Source: Megaustenia siamemsis
Lineage: Eukaryota > Mollusca > Gastropoda > Stylommatophora > Ariophantidae
Direction of reading: 5' to 3'
DNA: 64,000 nucleotides
Assembly (NCBI GenBank): GCA_032433765.1
Contig: JAVIAB010000124.1
Location: 79,844,465 to 79,908,464 of the forward strand
Part shown: piece by piece, positions 41,741-53,589 of the stretch
How positions within the stretch are numbered: position 1 is the first letter of the stretch
Layout: each line of letters starts with the position of its first letter
Translations under genes and position numbers: made by a program
Notes under the pieces: generated by a model
Database searches by the model: none
Told to the model about the DNA's origin: nothing
The model's input: only the letters and a program-made list of their open reading frames with translations

Positions 41741-43958
41741 GACATTTGATAGCGCTTTCCACCCCCATAGCGGATAGACTGCTATCAGTGGGTCTGGTTA
41801 CCAAGCTTTTAGTAGTCATCAGATGAACGACAGCAAAAGAGAGGTGTGTTTACTGTCGCCACATTGTAGATTATTGAACCTCGACATTTCACAGATAGTA
41901 TCCCAATTCTGAATTATGGAGACGAGAACAAGCAACATCTTGGCGGTAATGATTAAAGTTTGCATTTTGTTCTTGTTGGTTGCTGTCGTGCTTGCTGGGA
42001 AGGTACGTTTGTTGTATTCGGGCGTCGTGATGGCAAGTTTTGTGTGTTATCAGTGTCTGTGAGTGTGTTAATGTGGGTAAAGTTTCTTATTTTGAGAGGA
42101 GTATGTGTTTATGATGATATCACGAGAATGTCCCGTTATAACTTAGGAGATATATTCAGCTCTACTGATGTACGCAGTAAATTGATGCTACATTTAAATG
42201 AGAATTGTAGAAAATACTCAACTCAGGAGTTATCACCCACTGTATACTGGATCAGGTGAGATACATTCTGATAACAGATAAGTTATTTTATCTCGGGTCA
42301 TCATAAACTGGAGAGGAAAAGGTCTAATTCTAGACAGAGGGCGAGGAACAATAGTGATAAGCTTTCTAACATTGTCTAATCGTGTCCTTTTAGTTAAATT
42401 GACTGGAGCACAGTTGACTGTAATCATATACAAGTTTATTCACTAACAACAGACATCACGAACGAAGTATTTGTATATTTTATAACGAGTTTATTCTGTC
42501 TCTAGAACACTTTCAGCTTCATGAGATTGCTTACTTCTTGCAAATGTCAGTCTGTTGTTGTCTTGTTTTTGTTTTCTGTCATCTTTGCCTTCCAGCGTCG
42601 AGGAACGATAGAATATTTGTTTTGTTCACCACTCACACTGACGCCGTTATTTGACTTACCCATCTCTTGTGATGTTTTCCTCTGCTTCTTTTCAATCAGA
42701 TTAAACTGGTGATATGGACTTAAGTATTCATCTGGATGACATATTCACTTGTTCTCTGTGTAATCGTTGTGCCTTTTAGTCTGTTTCATTTTTGTGCTAT
42801 TCTCATGGCTGACACGTCGCTTGTAACATCTAATGTTTGACTACTTAGTTGTAAATATTGCGTGTTTGGGACACCATCTTTGACTGGCCAATAATCTAAG
42901 AATAGAAGCATTTAAGTGTCATGAGGATGGAGGAATTTAAATATTTACCCGTCATCCTCTCATCTGACAAAGTTACCAACATTTTTTTTCAAATTCAGCG
43001 AAACACACGTGAATCTTTCCTTGATCTATAGAACGTATTTAGGGAAAGTACTTGAAAGGTTTCCAGCACAAACTGGACCGTACTGGTAACATGGAAGTCT
43101 GCTTCTGTGTTTGTGGTTGAAAGTACAAAAGAGTAAAATGTGGGGAGGGGCGTAGGAGCTGAGACGATGAATTGTGGGAGAAGAGAGCAGGATGAGTAAG
43201 TGGCGATTCACATGGGACTAAGTTAGGAGGGTGAAAGGTGGCAGCGAGAACAGTTCTACCTGAAGTGGAATCTCAGTGATGTGGTCAGCTCCCAGGCAGT
43301 AAGAGCAGCCATGGGAATTACAAGCTACACTGCATCCAAGTATAGCTCTCAAGATGCAGCCCACAACTACTGAAGTAATGTGAGCAGTATGTCAGCAGTG
43401 AATGTCTCGGCAAGAAACGTATTTATATGTGATGACGTCGATGAAGATGATGATTCAGAGGATGCGGACAGTGTGATGATGATGATGATGATGATGATAG
43501 CATAAATGATGACATAGATTCTGAGGATGAGGAATGTGATAAGCGTAATAGAGGTGCAGGATCATCTGATCAACACATGTTTGATATGGAGTCAGTTTGA
43601 TGTCATACTTTTAACACAACATGTTTGTAATATCAGAGAGAAGTAATAGAGTGGATGTGATACGATCACTAATGAATTGAGTATAGATAGATAATGAATG
43701 TGATGTCAGAACTAGTGAATAACACTGACTGGTAATAGTGTGACTATGATTCTAACACAATCACATAATAGGAATAGTTGTGAATGTGATGCAAACACTA
43801 CTGAATCAGAATAATAGCAAAAAGAAGAGGAAATGTTGCAGCATTTTTGGGTAGCTGAGGCAAGTAATAGCGAAGTATGTGACGTAAACATTAGAAATAT
43901 ATGTAATGAGAATGTATGTAGGTGCAAACACAAGTGAAAAAAGGGTAATTAACCAATG
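41741..43958 (+). other. Non-coding DNA; one acidic tract, no gene supported
   Basis: No recognisable domain in any frame. At 43430-43600 a stretch would encode an acidic sequence (DDVDEDDDSEDAD, later DSEDEECDKR), but the two halves are in different frames around a (tga)n run. A 20-base repeat, gaacagttctacctgaagtg, occurs at 43249 and 44020. Confidence 0.4.
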
Positions 43959-43981
43959 TTTGACATAAATTAATGAGTACA

Positions 43982-44467
43982 TGCCCCCCAAACCACCCCC
44001 ACCCCCAAAGAAAAAGTGAACAGTTCTACCTGAAGTGAGATGTAAATGAGATTTCCAAATAATGTTTACTTCAAGACCTTGACCTGTCCTGGAAGTTGTT
44101 TGTCAACCTGTTTACCTGACGGGTCAAGCTATGTGTCTATCCACACTTTTTCAACAACTACTTGGTGAATTTCCATTCTCCGGAAACTTGTTATGTCCGG
44201 TTACTATTCTTCACCCTTCTTTCACCTTAGTCCTCAGCTTTGTCCACTACCCGCTATGGTTTCCATTAGCACAACTTGTTATTCTGTCACTAACACTGAT
44301 GACCATTATTCTATGCCACTGTTATAGTCTGTTAAGAAATGGGTACCGGCTGAGTTACCTGACCCATGCTTTCATTAACCTATACTGTCACAGAGAGACT
44401 TTAAAAACGTCTTTATTTTACCTTCACTTTCTTACGCTAAAGTGCTCGTGTTTTTATATCTTCAACG
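43982..44467 (+). other. Non-coding DNA between the duplication start and the LINE; absent from copy A
   Basis: A frame of 131 codons at 44131-44526 is hydrophobic and leucine-rich, but it ends inside the LINE 3' end and has no domain, so I do not call it a gene. Confidence 0.4.
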
Positions 44468-44949
44468 TTATTAAGTTATTGAGTTATTTGTGGGTCATCA
44501 TCATTGCACTCCGAACATGTCCATAGATCTCCTCAACTAGTCTCGCAGAGTCCAGCGACTGACGACTCCAGTTCTGTGTTGGTTGATAAGTCTTCTTACC
44601 CGCACACAAAGTTTCTCGTTTCTGGCTGTGGCCATCTTAACTCCCATCTCTGTCATCCGAAGGAGTGACGTGGACTTATGGTTGTCGAAGTCCTGTGCTC
44701 TAACCACATCTTGGAGAGCATTGATGATGTCCGTCCGATCCATTGGTTGAACGTCCTCAACGACAGCGCAGCTAGCCAACCTGTCCGCTCTTTCATTTCC
44801 CCGTACTCCCGCATGTTCATGGACATAGACAAAAGAAAGTGACTTTACGTATTTTTGACTTATGTAATGACTCTAACATTGCATGCGTACAAAGCCCGCC
44901 TCCACTTTTTTATCATGCTCATCGAATCACTCAGTATACATGCGTGGGT

Positions 44950-45598
44950 TTAGTCTTGTGACTCTAACCATTTGAATGCCTTGGTCACTGCCATCACCTC
45001 CATCGTCATGTTACCCGTGGTCATGACGTACGCACCACAGTCCTCCTTGGCTATTCTGCCTGCTGAGAGTGCTGTAAATGCCCATGCACTCCTTTGGTGT
45101 CGTATTACAGATCCGTCTGTATAGATGACTGCATCTTTCTCATCGGTGTTATCGCAGCTGAGACCTTTGACCTCAGCATTGACCACGACCGGGTTCTGTT
45201 CCCTACTTTTTCTGACCAGTGTGACAATACTCGAGAAAGTCCCCTTCAATGACGTAGGCACCGGTATCCACTCCTCGCCAACGTTGATACTGGTAAGCCC
45301 ACAGAACTGTTTGATGACATCTTTTGCTCGGCCCACCCATGATTTTTCTCTTGTTTAGTCTGGCACCTTTCCCTGTGTTGAGCACGTGGTGTAATGGATG
45401 CGCTTTATCTGCACTAATCTTCAGGTATGCTCGTGCCCTCCAGATCTTGAATCTGTCATCAATTGTTGGATATTCAAGAGGATACCTCATTGCTACACAG
45501 GGAGTCTCCCTTGTACACCCCAAGATAATGCGCATGGCTTCATTTTGTATTTTCTCCAGCCTGTCAATTTGAGTCGTACTGACAGTAAGAATTGCCAT
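44950..45598 (-). pseudogene. Connector and RNase H of I-like LINE B
   Basis: The frame at 45598-45203 gives the connector (IDRLEKIQNEAMRIILGCTR, FKIWRARAYLKISADKAH). The frame at 45336-44950 gives the RNase H domain with VIYTDGSVIRHQRSAWAF (first catalytic aspartate), MEVMAVTKAFKWLESQD and a break shortly after. The DGS motif is intact here, unlike the copy at 9551. Confidence 0.8.
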
Positions 45599-45931
45599 GG
45601 CATACTCGATTGTTGCAATTACTAATCCCTAGAACAGATGAGTGAGTAGCCTCTGCTCGATGTTGGCAGCTGCCATGACCTTCAAGGTAGCTAATCCTTT
45701 GCGGGAGTTTGTTATCACATGGTCGACGTGGTCCCAAAAACACAGGCTGAGATCAAACTTAACTCCGAGGTATGTCATCACCCTGTCCTGGTCACCTCAT
45801 CAGCTCCCATTCGTACTACCGGTGTGGTCGTATTAACGATATGATTGTTAAGGAAAAAGCATGAAACTAATACTTTATTAGGATTAACCAAGGCATCTGA
45901 AACCACACACCAGGAAAAGATGCGATCGAGT

Positions 45932-46769
45932 TCATCTTGCATTGTGGAGGCGACTTCCTTTCTGTCTCTTCAACATTTGATATACCAGAATATCATCAGC
46001 AAAAGTCATAGTTCCCCTCCCATCCTGCTGTTGTCTCGTGATCGTTATTGTGTACACGTTAAATAGAACTGGTGACAATGGTGAGTGTTGTGTAGCCCTG
46101 GACAAATCGATGTTGGCTCGGAAGACCAACTTCCACATCTGAGTATCATCTGCCTCTGAAACAGTGCCGCGGCGATCCATCTTATGAGGAAGGGGTGCAA
46201 CGCCAATTTGAGAGCATATGCATGAGGTATTCTAATGGTGCTCTGTTGTATGCATTCTCCAGATCTATAGCAGCAGCACATGTCTCCTCTGATCTGTGGA
46301 AGCCTTCGAAGACGTCATAGGTAAAGACTGCTGCATTGAGCCATTTCTCTTTGTTATATCTATAACCTCCAAGTGTGGGTGGGAATGCGCGTTTCTGTTC
46401 AAGGTAACAGGTGAGGATACAGGCAACTATTTTCTTCAGCAGCTTGCCCGCAGTGTTCTGCATCGTGATGATCCTGTAGGCACAGATCTCGGATTGGTCC
46501 TTGTTTGGCTTCGGTAGCGGTAGTAAGTAGCTGTGTAGCCACTCCTCCTTTATCTGGCCATTCCGAAATCTGACATTAAACTCATTGGCCAGTTTTGTCA
46601 AGTCGTCGTCAGCTAAATTGCCTATGTCATCGTACCGAACACCATCTGGACCAATAGTAGTGTTGTGTAACGTTTTAAGTGTTGTGCAAATGGTATCGGT
46701 TGTGATTGTGAGATCTTCTTCCAGCACTACATCCTTAAACAATTTTGACAGCGATCCCCGTATCCTCAT
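45932..46769 (-). pseudogene. Reverse transcriptase of I-like LINE B
   Basis: The frame at 46769-46182 holds TIGPDGVRYDDIGNLADDDL, LLPLPKPNKDQSEICAYRII, TAGKLLKKIVACILTCYLEQ, YRYNKEKWLNAAVF and AAIDLENAYNRAPLEYL. The frame at 46180-45932 holds LSPVLFNVYT and TFADDILVYQ. The GLPQGSP block is interrupted at the frame change near 46090-46180. It is non-functional but is the best copy for defining this family. Confidence 0.85.
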
Positions 46770-47145
46770 TCTTACGGCCTCATTTCTTTAGTCAGTCTGC
46801 TCAATGTAGCGGGCAAGCAGGGCCGTCCCTTTGTTCTCATCAGATTTATGCCATTTCTGTTCTGTGCTCATTTTTCGGTCGACCTCTTCTTTCAGACGCT
46901 TCAGGAGCTCAGGTTAAGTTCTTCCATTCTTTCTGGCTTTCTGCCATGTCATGGGCGTTTGTCACTTGCTCCGCCAAGCTTCCTCAACTTCTACGTTCCA
47001 TCAAGGTGGCTGCGTCCATCTCTCCTGCCTCCTACGAGGGGCGCTCTGTTTCTATGTCTGATTTTGCTAATAACGTCCTGGTCTGTTTTCTCGTAGTGGA
47101 ATGTGTAGAGCCTTCTTTTGTGGTTTCTATTTCTGCTTTTCTAAT

Positions 47146-47805
47146 TTAGGAGGACACATGGATATGAGCCCTTCTGTTTAATCCCGGTACACTCCACTTA
47201 CAAACCAGTGCGAAGGCGGAAGACGCCAGTGCCAGGTCTATAACACTATCAGAGGCCCCTGTTCGAGTGGCCATTCTTGTTGCCCTTCCATCTTTCAAGC
47301 ACAATAAATTGACTGAAGCTCGGGTGTTCTCTAGGTCTTCTCCCTGCTTGTTGGTTATGACGTTACCCCACTGGTTGTCTCTAGCAAGTCTCCCCAGAAA
47401 AATGACCTTTTCTTCTTCGAATGCGAAGAGATCCTGCCATTGTTGTATGTCCACATTCCCATTATAGGCATACACATTTACAACCACGAAATGAACTGAG
47501 GTCTGCACTCTAACCGCATGTAGCTGCCATTCTGCACTGTCACACGCAGACATATCAACCTCAGCTGCCACCATGTTGTTGCGCACAAGGATGGCCTGCC
47601 CAAGGTATCGTCTATTGTAGAAACAATGAAATCCAGGGACATTACCTGTCCTATCACCAAGAAGTGTTTCTTGCAATGTCATTATATCGGCTCCGCACAG
47701 TAGCTTATCAAGAATGGGCTGTCGTTGATTTATGGACCCACAATTCCAATATGTAGCACACATATGTAGCGCACATACTTTAGGTCTAGCCTCTGACACT
47801 TCCAC
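47146..47805 (-). pseudogene. APE-type endonuclease of I-like LINE B
   Basis: This 219-residue open frame covers most of the endonuclease: YWNCGSINQRQPIL, ADIMTLQETLLG (catalytic glutamate), GQAILVRNNMVAAEVD, VQTSVHFVVVNVYAYNGN and late SDSVIDLALAS. The GDFNAR motif seen in copy A is altered to LGRLARDN by a local deletion, so a catalytic aspartate/asparagine pair is missing. Confidence 0.85.
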
Positions 47806-48325
47806 AGTTTAACACCACCACGCTTATCTTGTCTTGTTTTCCTTCTTGGATGTTGTCCTTTGGGCTGCATCTGAATACTTACTGTCGTCATGGATGATTT
47901 TATCGCTGGAAGTCGATGTCTGTGGATGGTCTAGACTCACGTACACTCACTCAGTCGCACGGTTCAAAACCCGTTTCTACGTTATAGATTGGTCAACTCC
48001 AGTAAATTGCTCTGCAACAAGCGGATTCACTGTAAGCTTTTAAAAAATAAATGAAGTAGGCGTCCTTAACAACAGACCGGCGGAAACAAACCGCCATTTT
48101 TTCATGCCCTCATTAGCGCAAACCATCTTCAACCTATCTTCTAGTAAATAATTCACTACATCAACAATTGTGATAAACGTATCCACATTTCATATTAATC
48201 AAACGAGGTACCTTTAAAGCCTCATTGTGATATTCAGGAATACCCTAGTTACATAAACAATATATGTGAAATTAACGGCAATAAAGATTAGGTTTCATTT
48301 TATATCACTTTCTTTTATTGGACAG

Positions 48326-48438
48326 CAATGTCGAACAACGTGTTATGGAGATAATGATTGCTGCCCTGGACAATATTGTGTGCGCACGAATTGGGAAAAA
48401 TTCATGGACAATACGGGAGATTGTGCTAGATCTCATGG
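48326..48438 (+). pseudogene. Exon a of the cysteine-rich gene, copy B
   Basis: The acceptor is shifted by one codon (ggacag, AG at 48324-48325) and the donor gg|gtaaaa is kept. The frame is open and the six cysteines keep the same spacing as copy A. Compared with 3928-4037, eight codons differ in amino acid and two are silent. The exon alone looks intact. I call it part of a pseudogene because the partner exon at 57788-57928 is broken and the intron has grown to about 9.3 kb. Confidence 0.55.
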
Positions 48439-48689
48439 GTAAAAGTTGATGATGATGTAAACAAAAGTGAAGAAGGTAATTTGAATATGGATGAGACGAA
48501 GGAGAGCGAGAGAATGTGAGTGAGTGAGAAGAAAGGGAGTGGTTGAATTTAGTTGAGTGAAAATAAAAGTAGTGGGATGTGTCTAAGTGCGAAGAGAATA
48601 AGTTGAATATGAATAAAACGTGGGCGAATAGAGTGTAAGGGAGAAGGAGAGTTGAAAGTGAGTTAGAAAAGGGAGATTATATTGGGTGT

Positions 48690-49200
48690 AAAGGGTTAAG
48701 GCAAAGAAATGCAAATGAATGCATAAAAATGCGAAGCTGCAATAAAGCTAAATGTGAGGGAAAATTGGAACAACAAAATAGAAAAAAATTGGTATGGTAA
48801 AAGCTTTACGTGATTAGTAGACGACACAGATTTGAACGACGTTTCGGCTCAATAGGCCTTCAGCAGAAACAAACAAACAACACGCACACACAGATATGTA
48901 AATAAATAAAACTAATCTTACATAGCTAACTAGTAAAGAAACATCCAAAATAAAATAATCGAAACTGGTTAAATAAAAGAAAAATGACTTCCCTGTGTCG
49001 TGGACCGTGGTCAGAATGGGAAAGTAATGGTCACACGGGTGTAGCTGTAATCATACCCTCTGGTCAGGTGAAGGGTTCTAAAAATACACGAGTGGGGTCG
49101 GGGGGGGGGGACGCTGTCTAGGTTACCTCGACTACTAAGACACTAACAATGTCTGAAAGTATCTACGGGCCCATAAATACATGTATACACACACTCAGAT
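48690..49200 (-). repeat. Left terminal region of the Penelope-like element (inverted)
   Basis: On the minus strand it repeats the right end. Examples are the cgacgtttcggctcaatagg / ccttcagcag block at 48838-48868, gtcgtggaccgtggtcagaa at about 48998, and the ggcaaagaaatgcaaatgaa end at 48700. It is longer at its outer end than the right copy. Confidence 0.8.
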
Positions 49201-49258
49201 GCTTTTATACATATATATATACACGTACAAACAGACTTGCACTTACTTATACATATCA

Positions 49259-49291
<33 letters not shown>

Positions 49292-49425
49292 CATATATAT
49301 GCATACAAACAAGCACACACATACATGCACATATATATATATATATATACCAATACCCATACATATGAACACATACATGCATGTGCACATCCATACGGGG
49401 ACAATCATATATGTGTAGAAATGTG
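49190..49425 (+). repeat. (TA)n/(CA)n-rich simple repeat inside the Penelope-like element
   Basis: Runs of atatat and acacac with short spacers. It gives spurious frames full of YIYIYI on both strands. Confidence 0.9.
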
Positions 49426-49769
49426 CGCATAACGCACACATAACCAGAGGAGTTCACACAGGGGTCAGTGTGAAAACACGAAGGAGAAAGAATAGAACAG
49501 TAGAATAACAGGTACTCAAAAGGCGGAAAGAGTGAGATGTCTGAGAGTGGGGTACAATAAAAACATATGAGGGGTAAGTAGCACAGAGAAAGGGGGAACA
49601 GGGAAATGTATACATTTTAGAGGGCAACAAACAGTTATCCAATACCACGTTTTATAAACCCCGCCCTGACGACGTCACTGTCCTCCACAACAAGCAGGTC
49701 CACTCTACCAAGGAACTGATCCGAGACAACCTCCTTCCTCCAAGTGTGTACCTGCCTCATTATCCTCAA

Positions 49770-50930
49770 TAGTGGTCTTGGGAAGTCATCATTCTACATG
49801 CTCCCCAAAATTCACAAAATCGACAATCCATGACGCCCCATCGTGTCAGCGTGTGCTTGTCCGACTGACCACATATCCGACTATCTAGACAGTGTCTTCC
49901 AGCCCATGGTAGTTAGTCTTCCCTCATATGTCAAGGATACAAACCATGACTTGAGTATCTTCGTTTCCACTCTCTCTGCCGGGGTCGCTCATACCGACAT
50001 TTCGCCCTTGATGTTTGTTCTCTCTACACCTCTATTCCTCCACTCTGACGGCCTCCTGGCTTTACGGTTTTTTCTTGACCAGAGGCAACACCCCTCTGTT
50101 GATACTGCCACCCTTCTCCGCCTTACCGAGCTTGTACTCAACCTCAACACCTTTGAGTTCGATATTAACTTCTATGACCAAGTTAGTGGAGTAGCCAAGA
50201 TGGGGGCCCTAGCTATGCTTGCCTATTTATGGATTACCTTGAGCACCAAATTCTCAATTCATATTAAGGTCCTCTTCCCATCATATACTTCCGGTACATT
50301 GATGACTGCTTCGGACTTACCAATCTACCTGAAGATGACCTCTCCAGGTTTATCGACTACATTGTTAGCTATCACAAAGCTATCAAGATCACATTTTGTA
50401 TATCCACTTCCTCTGTTACCTTCTTAGATCTTATTGTTTCTGTGGGTACTTCTGGTCTCCACACCTCGGTTTTCTATAAACCCACAGACGCCCACTGCTA
50501 CCTTCTCTATACTTCATCACATTCACCTTCTTGTCGTGATTCAATTCCGTTCTCACAGTTATTGCGACTCCGTCGCATCTGCCAGGATGACCAAGATTTC
50601 CTCCTACAGGCTCACCTCATGTTAGGTTTCTTCAGCCGCCGTCTTTATCAAGACTCGATCATCCAGTCTGCCCTCAAGCGGGTCCTCCTTATCTCCCGTC
50701 CCGAGGCACTCACTCCGTCTAACCGGCCTCCTCCCTCTGAGAAAACTATACTCACCCTCACCTATCATCCTCACAACTTAGCTGCTGTGAAGATACTCAA
50801 CCGCTACCTTTCCATTCTCTTCTCTGATCGCACTACCCGTCTACTTTTTAGTGATCCCCCGATGATCACCTTCAAACGCGACATACATTTGGGAGATATT
50901 CTGGTTCGGAGCCATCTCCCTCGCTCCTAA
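49770..50930 (+). pseudogene. Penelope-type reverse transcriptase (frameshifted)
   Basis: Motifs in order: SFYMLPKIHKIDNP then RPIVSACACPTDHISDYLDS (a Penelope signature) at about 49785-49905, SLPSYVKDTNHDL, HSDGLLALRFFLDQR, LNTFEFDINFYDQVSGVA, then a frameshift to FRYIDDCFGL with the catalytic YIDD at 50295-50306. It continues to VTFLDLIVSVGTSGL, HTSVFYKPTDAHCYLLYTS and SRRLYQDSIIQSALKRV. At least two frameshifts and one TGA (within NP-RPIVS) break it. Confidence 0.88.
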
Positions 50931-50984
50931 CCTCAACACTTCGATACGGCCCCTTGTGGTCGGAACTGTATCACCTGTGCTTAT

Positions 50985-51299
50985 GTGCTGCCTACTGACT
51001 CAGTCCTATTCCCTAATGGACGGTTCGAAATCACGCATAACTTCACATGTGTGTCCCGTAACATAATTAATGTCATCATATGCCAACGATGCCACAGGAC
51101 CTATATTGGCGAGTCTGGGAGACGATTATTGGAAAGATTTTGTGCACATCTACGAGATGTTGAACAGAATACTGGCATTCCAGTGTCTTCCCATTTCAAC
51201 TACCAGGTCCACAAGGGCAAAGACGACATCCGTATCACTGGTATTGTCCTTTGTCACTCTGGCGAGGCAGCCGACTTGCTTTTGAGAATCGCCTCATAG
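50985..51299 (+). pseudogene. GIY-YIG endonuclease domain of the Penelope-like element
   Basis: The 104-residue frame contains a cysteine-bearing linker, then NIINVIICQRCHRTYIGESG, RRLLERFCAHLRDVEQN and PVSSHFN. This matches the GIY-YIG fold of Penelope-like elements (VIxC..C...YIGE(S/T)GR.L..R...H). The RT frame upstream ends at a TAG at 50928-50930, and the CGRNCITC zinc-like knuckle lies between. Confidence 0.85.
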
Positions 51300-51589
51300 T
51301 TCAGTATGGTTCGCTGACCCACGAGGCATGAATGTATCACACTCGTACACGTAGTTTCTTCCGGCTACTCCTTCCCTTTTGCACAGACCTCTCTACTGCC
51401 CCTGTTTGGGCTCTTTAGTCTATCTACTATGCCATGCTATTCATAGTTCTTCTCCACTTAGTCCCCATTAAGACACTTCGTTTTTCCCCTATACCCCGTT
51501 TCTCTGTGCTACATATATATGTGTATGTTGATATGTATAAGTATGTGCACGTCTGTTTGTACGTGTATATATGTATACACGAATCTGTG

Positions 51590-52012
51590 TGTGTATATAC
51601 ATGTATTATGGGCCCTTAGATACATTTAGACATGGTCAGTGTCTTTGCAGTCCAGGTATCCTAGACAGCGTTCCCACCACTCGTGTATATTTAGAACCCT
51701 TCACCTGACCTGAGGGTATAATTACAGCTACACCAGTGTAACCATTACTTTCTCATTCTGACCACGGTCCACGACACAGGGACGTTATTTTTATTTTCTT
51801 TAACCAATTGCGATTATTTTGTTTTGGATGTTTCGTTACTAGTTATCTATGTAGGATTAGTTTTATTTATTTACATATGTGTGTGTGCGTGTTGTTTGTT
51901 TGTTCCTGCTGAAAGCCTATTGAGCCGAAACGTCGTTCAAATCTGTGTCGTCTACTAATCACGTAAAGCTTTTACCATACCATTTTTTTCTATTTTTTTT
52001 TTCAATTTTCCC
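51590..52012 (+). repeat. Right terminal region of the Penelope-like element
   Basis: The reverse complement of the left end, beginning near catgtattatgggccc. It contains cctgctgaaagcctattgag plus ccgaaacgtcg. The same block occurs alone at 23796-24050. Confidence 0.8.
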
Positions 52013-52289
52013 TTATATTGGATGTTCAAGAAAAGTATAACTGGCAGTAATGACAAAAATAACTGGAGTAGGATATTAGCTATGGAGAGAGGTGAAGAGT
52101 ATATTATGAGGACAAGAAACAAATATAATGAGCATGTGTGAGGGAGGCGAATAGAACGTGGGTGTAAAGTGGGTGTGTGTAAAGTATGGGATTAGAACGT
52201 TGGTGTAAAGTGGGTGTGTGTAAAGTATGGGATTAGAATGTGATTGAGAGTAAAAGAAGGAATTTAAAAGTGCGGGTGTGTGAAAGAGA

Positions 52290-53340
52290 AATGAGATTGT
52301 GGGTGGGTATGAAAGAAAAGGTGAGATTACGGGTGTGTGTGAAAGAGGAGGTGAGATTGTGGGTGTGCGTGAAAGAGAAGATGATATTGTGAGTGTGTGT
52401 GAAAGAGAATATGAATATGTGTGAAAGAGAATATGAGATTGTGAGTGTGTGTGAAAGAGAATATGATATTGTGAGTGAGTGTGAAAGAGAATATGATATT
52501 GTGAGTGAGTGTGAAAGAGAATATGTGATTGCGAGTGGGTGTGAAAGAGAATATGAGATTGTGAGTGTGTGTGAAAGAGTATATGAGATTGTTAGTGTGT
52601 GTGAACGAGAATATGAATGTGTGTGAAAGAGAATATGAGATTGTGATTGTGTGTGAAAGAGAATCTGATATTGTGAGTGTGTGTGAACGAGAATATGAAT
52701 GTGTGTGAAAGAGAATATGAAATTGTGAGTCTGTGTTAAAGAGAATATGATATAGTGAGTGTGTGTGAAAGAGAATATGAGATTGTGAGTGAGTATGAAA
52801 GAGAATATGAGCGTGTGTGAAAAGAATATGAGATTGTGAGTGTGTGTGAAAGAGTATATGAGATTGTGAGTGTGTGTGAAAGAGAATATGAGATTGTGAG
52901 TGAGTGTGAAACAGAGGTATGAGATTGTGAGTGTGTATGAAAGAGAATATGAGATTGTGAGTGTGTGTGAAAGAGAATATGAGATTGTGAGTGTGTGTGA
53001 AAGAGAATATGATAATGTGACTGTTTGTGAAAGAGAATATGATATTGTGAGTGAGTGTGATAAAGAATATGAGATTGGGAGTGTGTGTGTGAAAGAGAAG
53101 GTGAGATTGTGAGTGTGTGTGTGTGTGAAAGAGAATATGAGATTGTGAGTGTGTGAAAGAGAATATGAGAGTGTGAGTGGGTGTGAAAGAGAATATGAGA
53201 TTGGGAGTGTGTGTGAAAGATACGTTGAGATTGTGGGTCGGTATGAAAGATACGTTGAGATTGTGGGTGGGTGTGAAAGATATGTTGAGATTGTGGGTCG
53301 GTGTGAAAGAGATGGTGAGAATGTGGGTAAAAGTGAAAAA
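52290..53340 (+). repeat. About 28-30-bp minisatellite
   Basis: The unit gtgtgaaagagaatatgaga plus ttgtgagtgt occurs about 35 times. On the minus strand it gives a spurious 350-codon frame rich in HTHSQSHILF. Smaller repeats (gggtgtgtgtaaagtatggg) lie just upstream at 52165-52240. The array is absent from copy A. Confidence 0.95.
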
Positions 53341-53589
53341 AATTACAATGTTGGTGCACTCGAAAATGGGAAATAACAATGTTTATTAATATTACAGAGG
53401 AGATTAGAACTTGGTGAGCTTGGAAAAGGAGATTAGAATGTGTGCGCGCGCGCGTGTGTGTGTGTGTGTATGTGTGTGTGTGTGAAAGAGAATATCAGAA
53501 TTTTATGTGTGTTTTTGAGAAGATAAGAAACTTATTGAGCTTGAGTTGGATATTGAAATGTTGATGTTCGTGAAAGAAGATATTAAAGT

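Larger units (their letters stand above)
44468..48190 (-). mobile_element. I-like LINE, copy B, longest coding copy
   Basis: On the minus strand the order is endonuclease (47805-47146), RT (46769-45932), connector and RNase H (45598-44950), 3' region (44779-44537) and 3' end with ttattgag-type repeats at 44468-44485. The frame is broken between blocks. Homology to copy A continues past the coding region (48050-48190), so the true 5' end is not visible from this pair. It is about 3.7 kb long. Confidence 0.88.
48690..52012 (+). mobile_element. Penelope-like element with inverted terminal regions
   Basis: It is inserted in the intron of copy B with a 13-bp target-site duplication, ttatattgggtgt (48677-48689) and ttatattggatgt (52013-52025). 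The single empty site is ttatattggatgt at 4272-4284 in copy A. The interior has a Penelope-type RT followed by a GIY-YIG endonuclease. The ends are inverted: 48700-49200 is largely the reverse complement of 51590-52012. The element is about 3.3 kb and its ORF is frameshifted. Confidence 0.9.

Noticed and set aside
41128..41826. Three overlapping frames of 190-230 codons
   Set aside because: All come from the 16-bp minisatellite, which has no stop in any plus-strand frame.
42233..42433. Short open frames in the 41741-43958 gap
   Set aside because: No domain, no splice pattern, no duplicated partner. Their length is expected by chance.
44131..44526. 131-codon hydrophobic open frame
   Set aside because: It ends inside the 3' end of the I-like LINE, has no domain and is not present in copy A.
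52327..53379. 350-codon minus-strand frame rich in HTHSQSHILF
   Set aside because: By-product of the 28-30-bp minisatellite. The period and content follow the repeat exactly.
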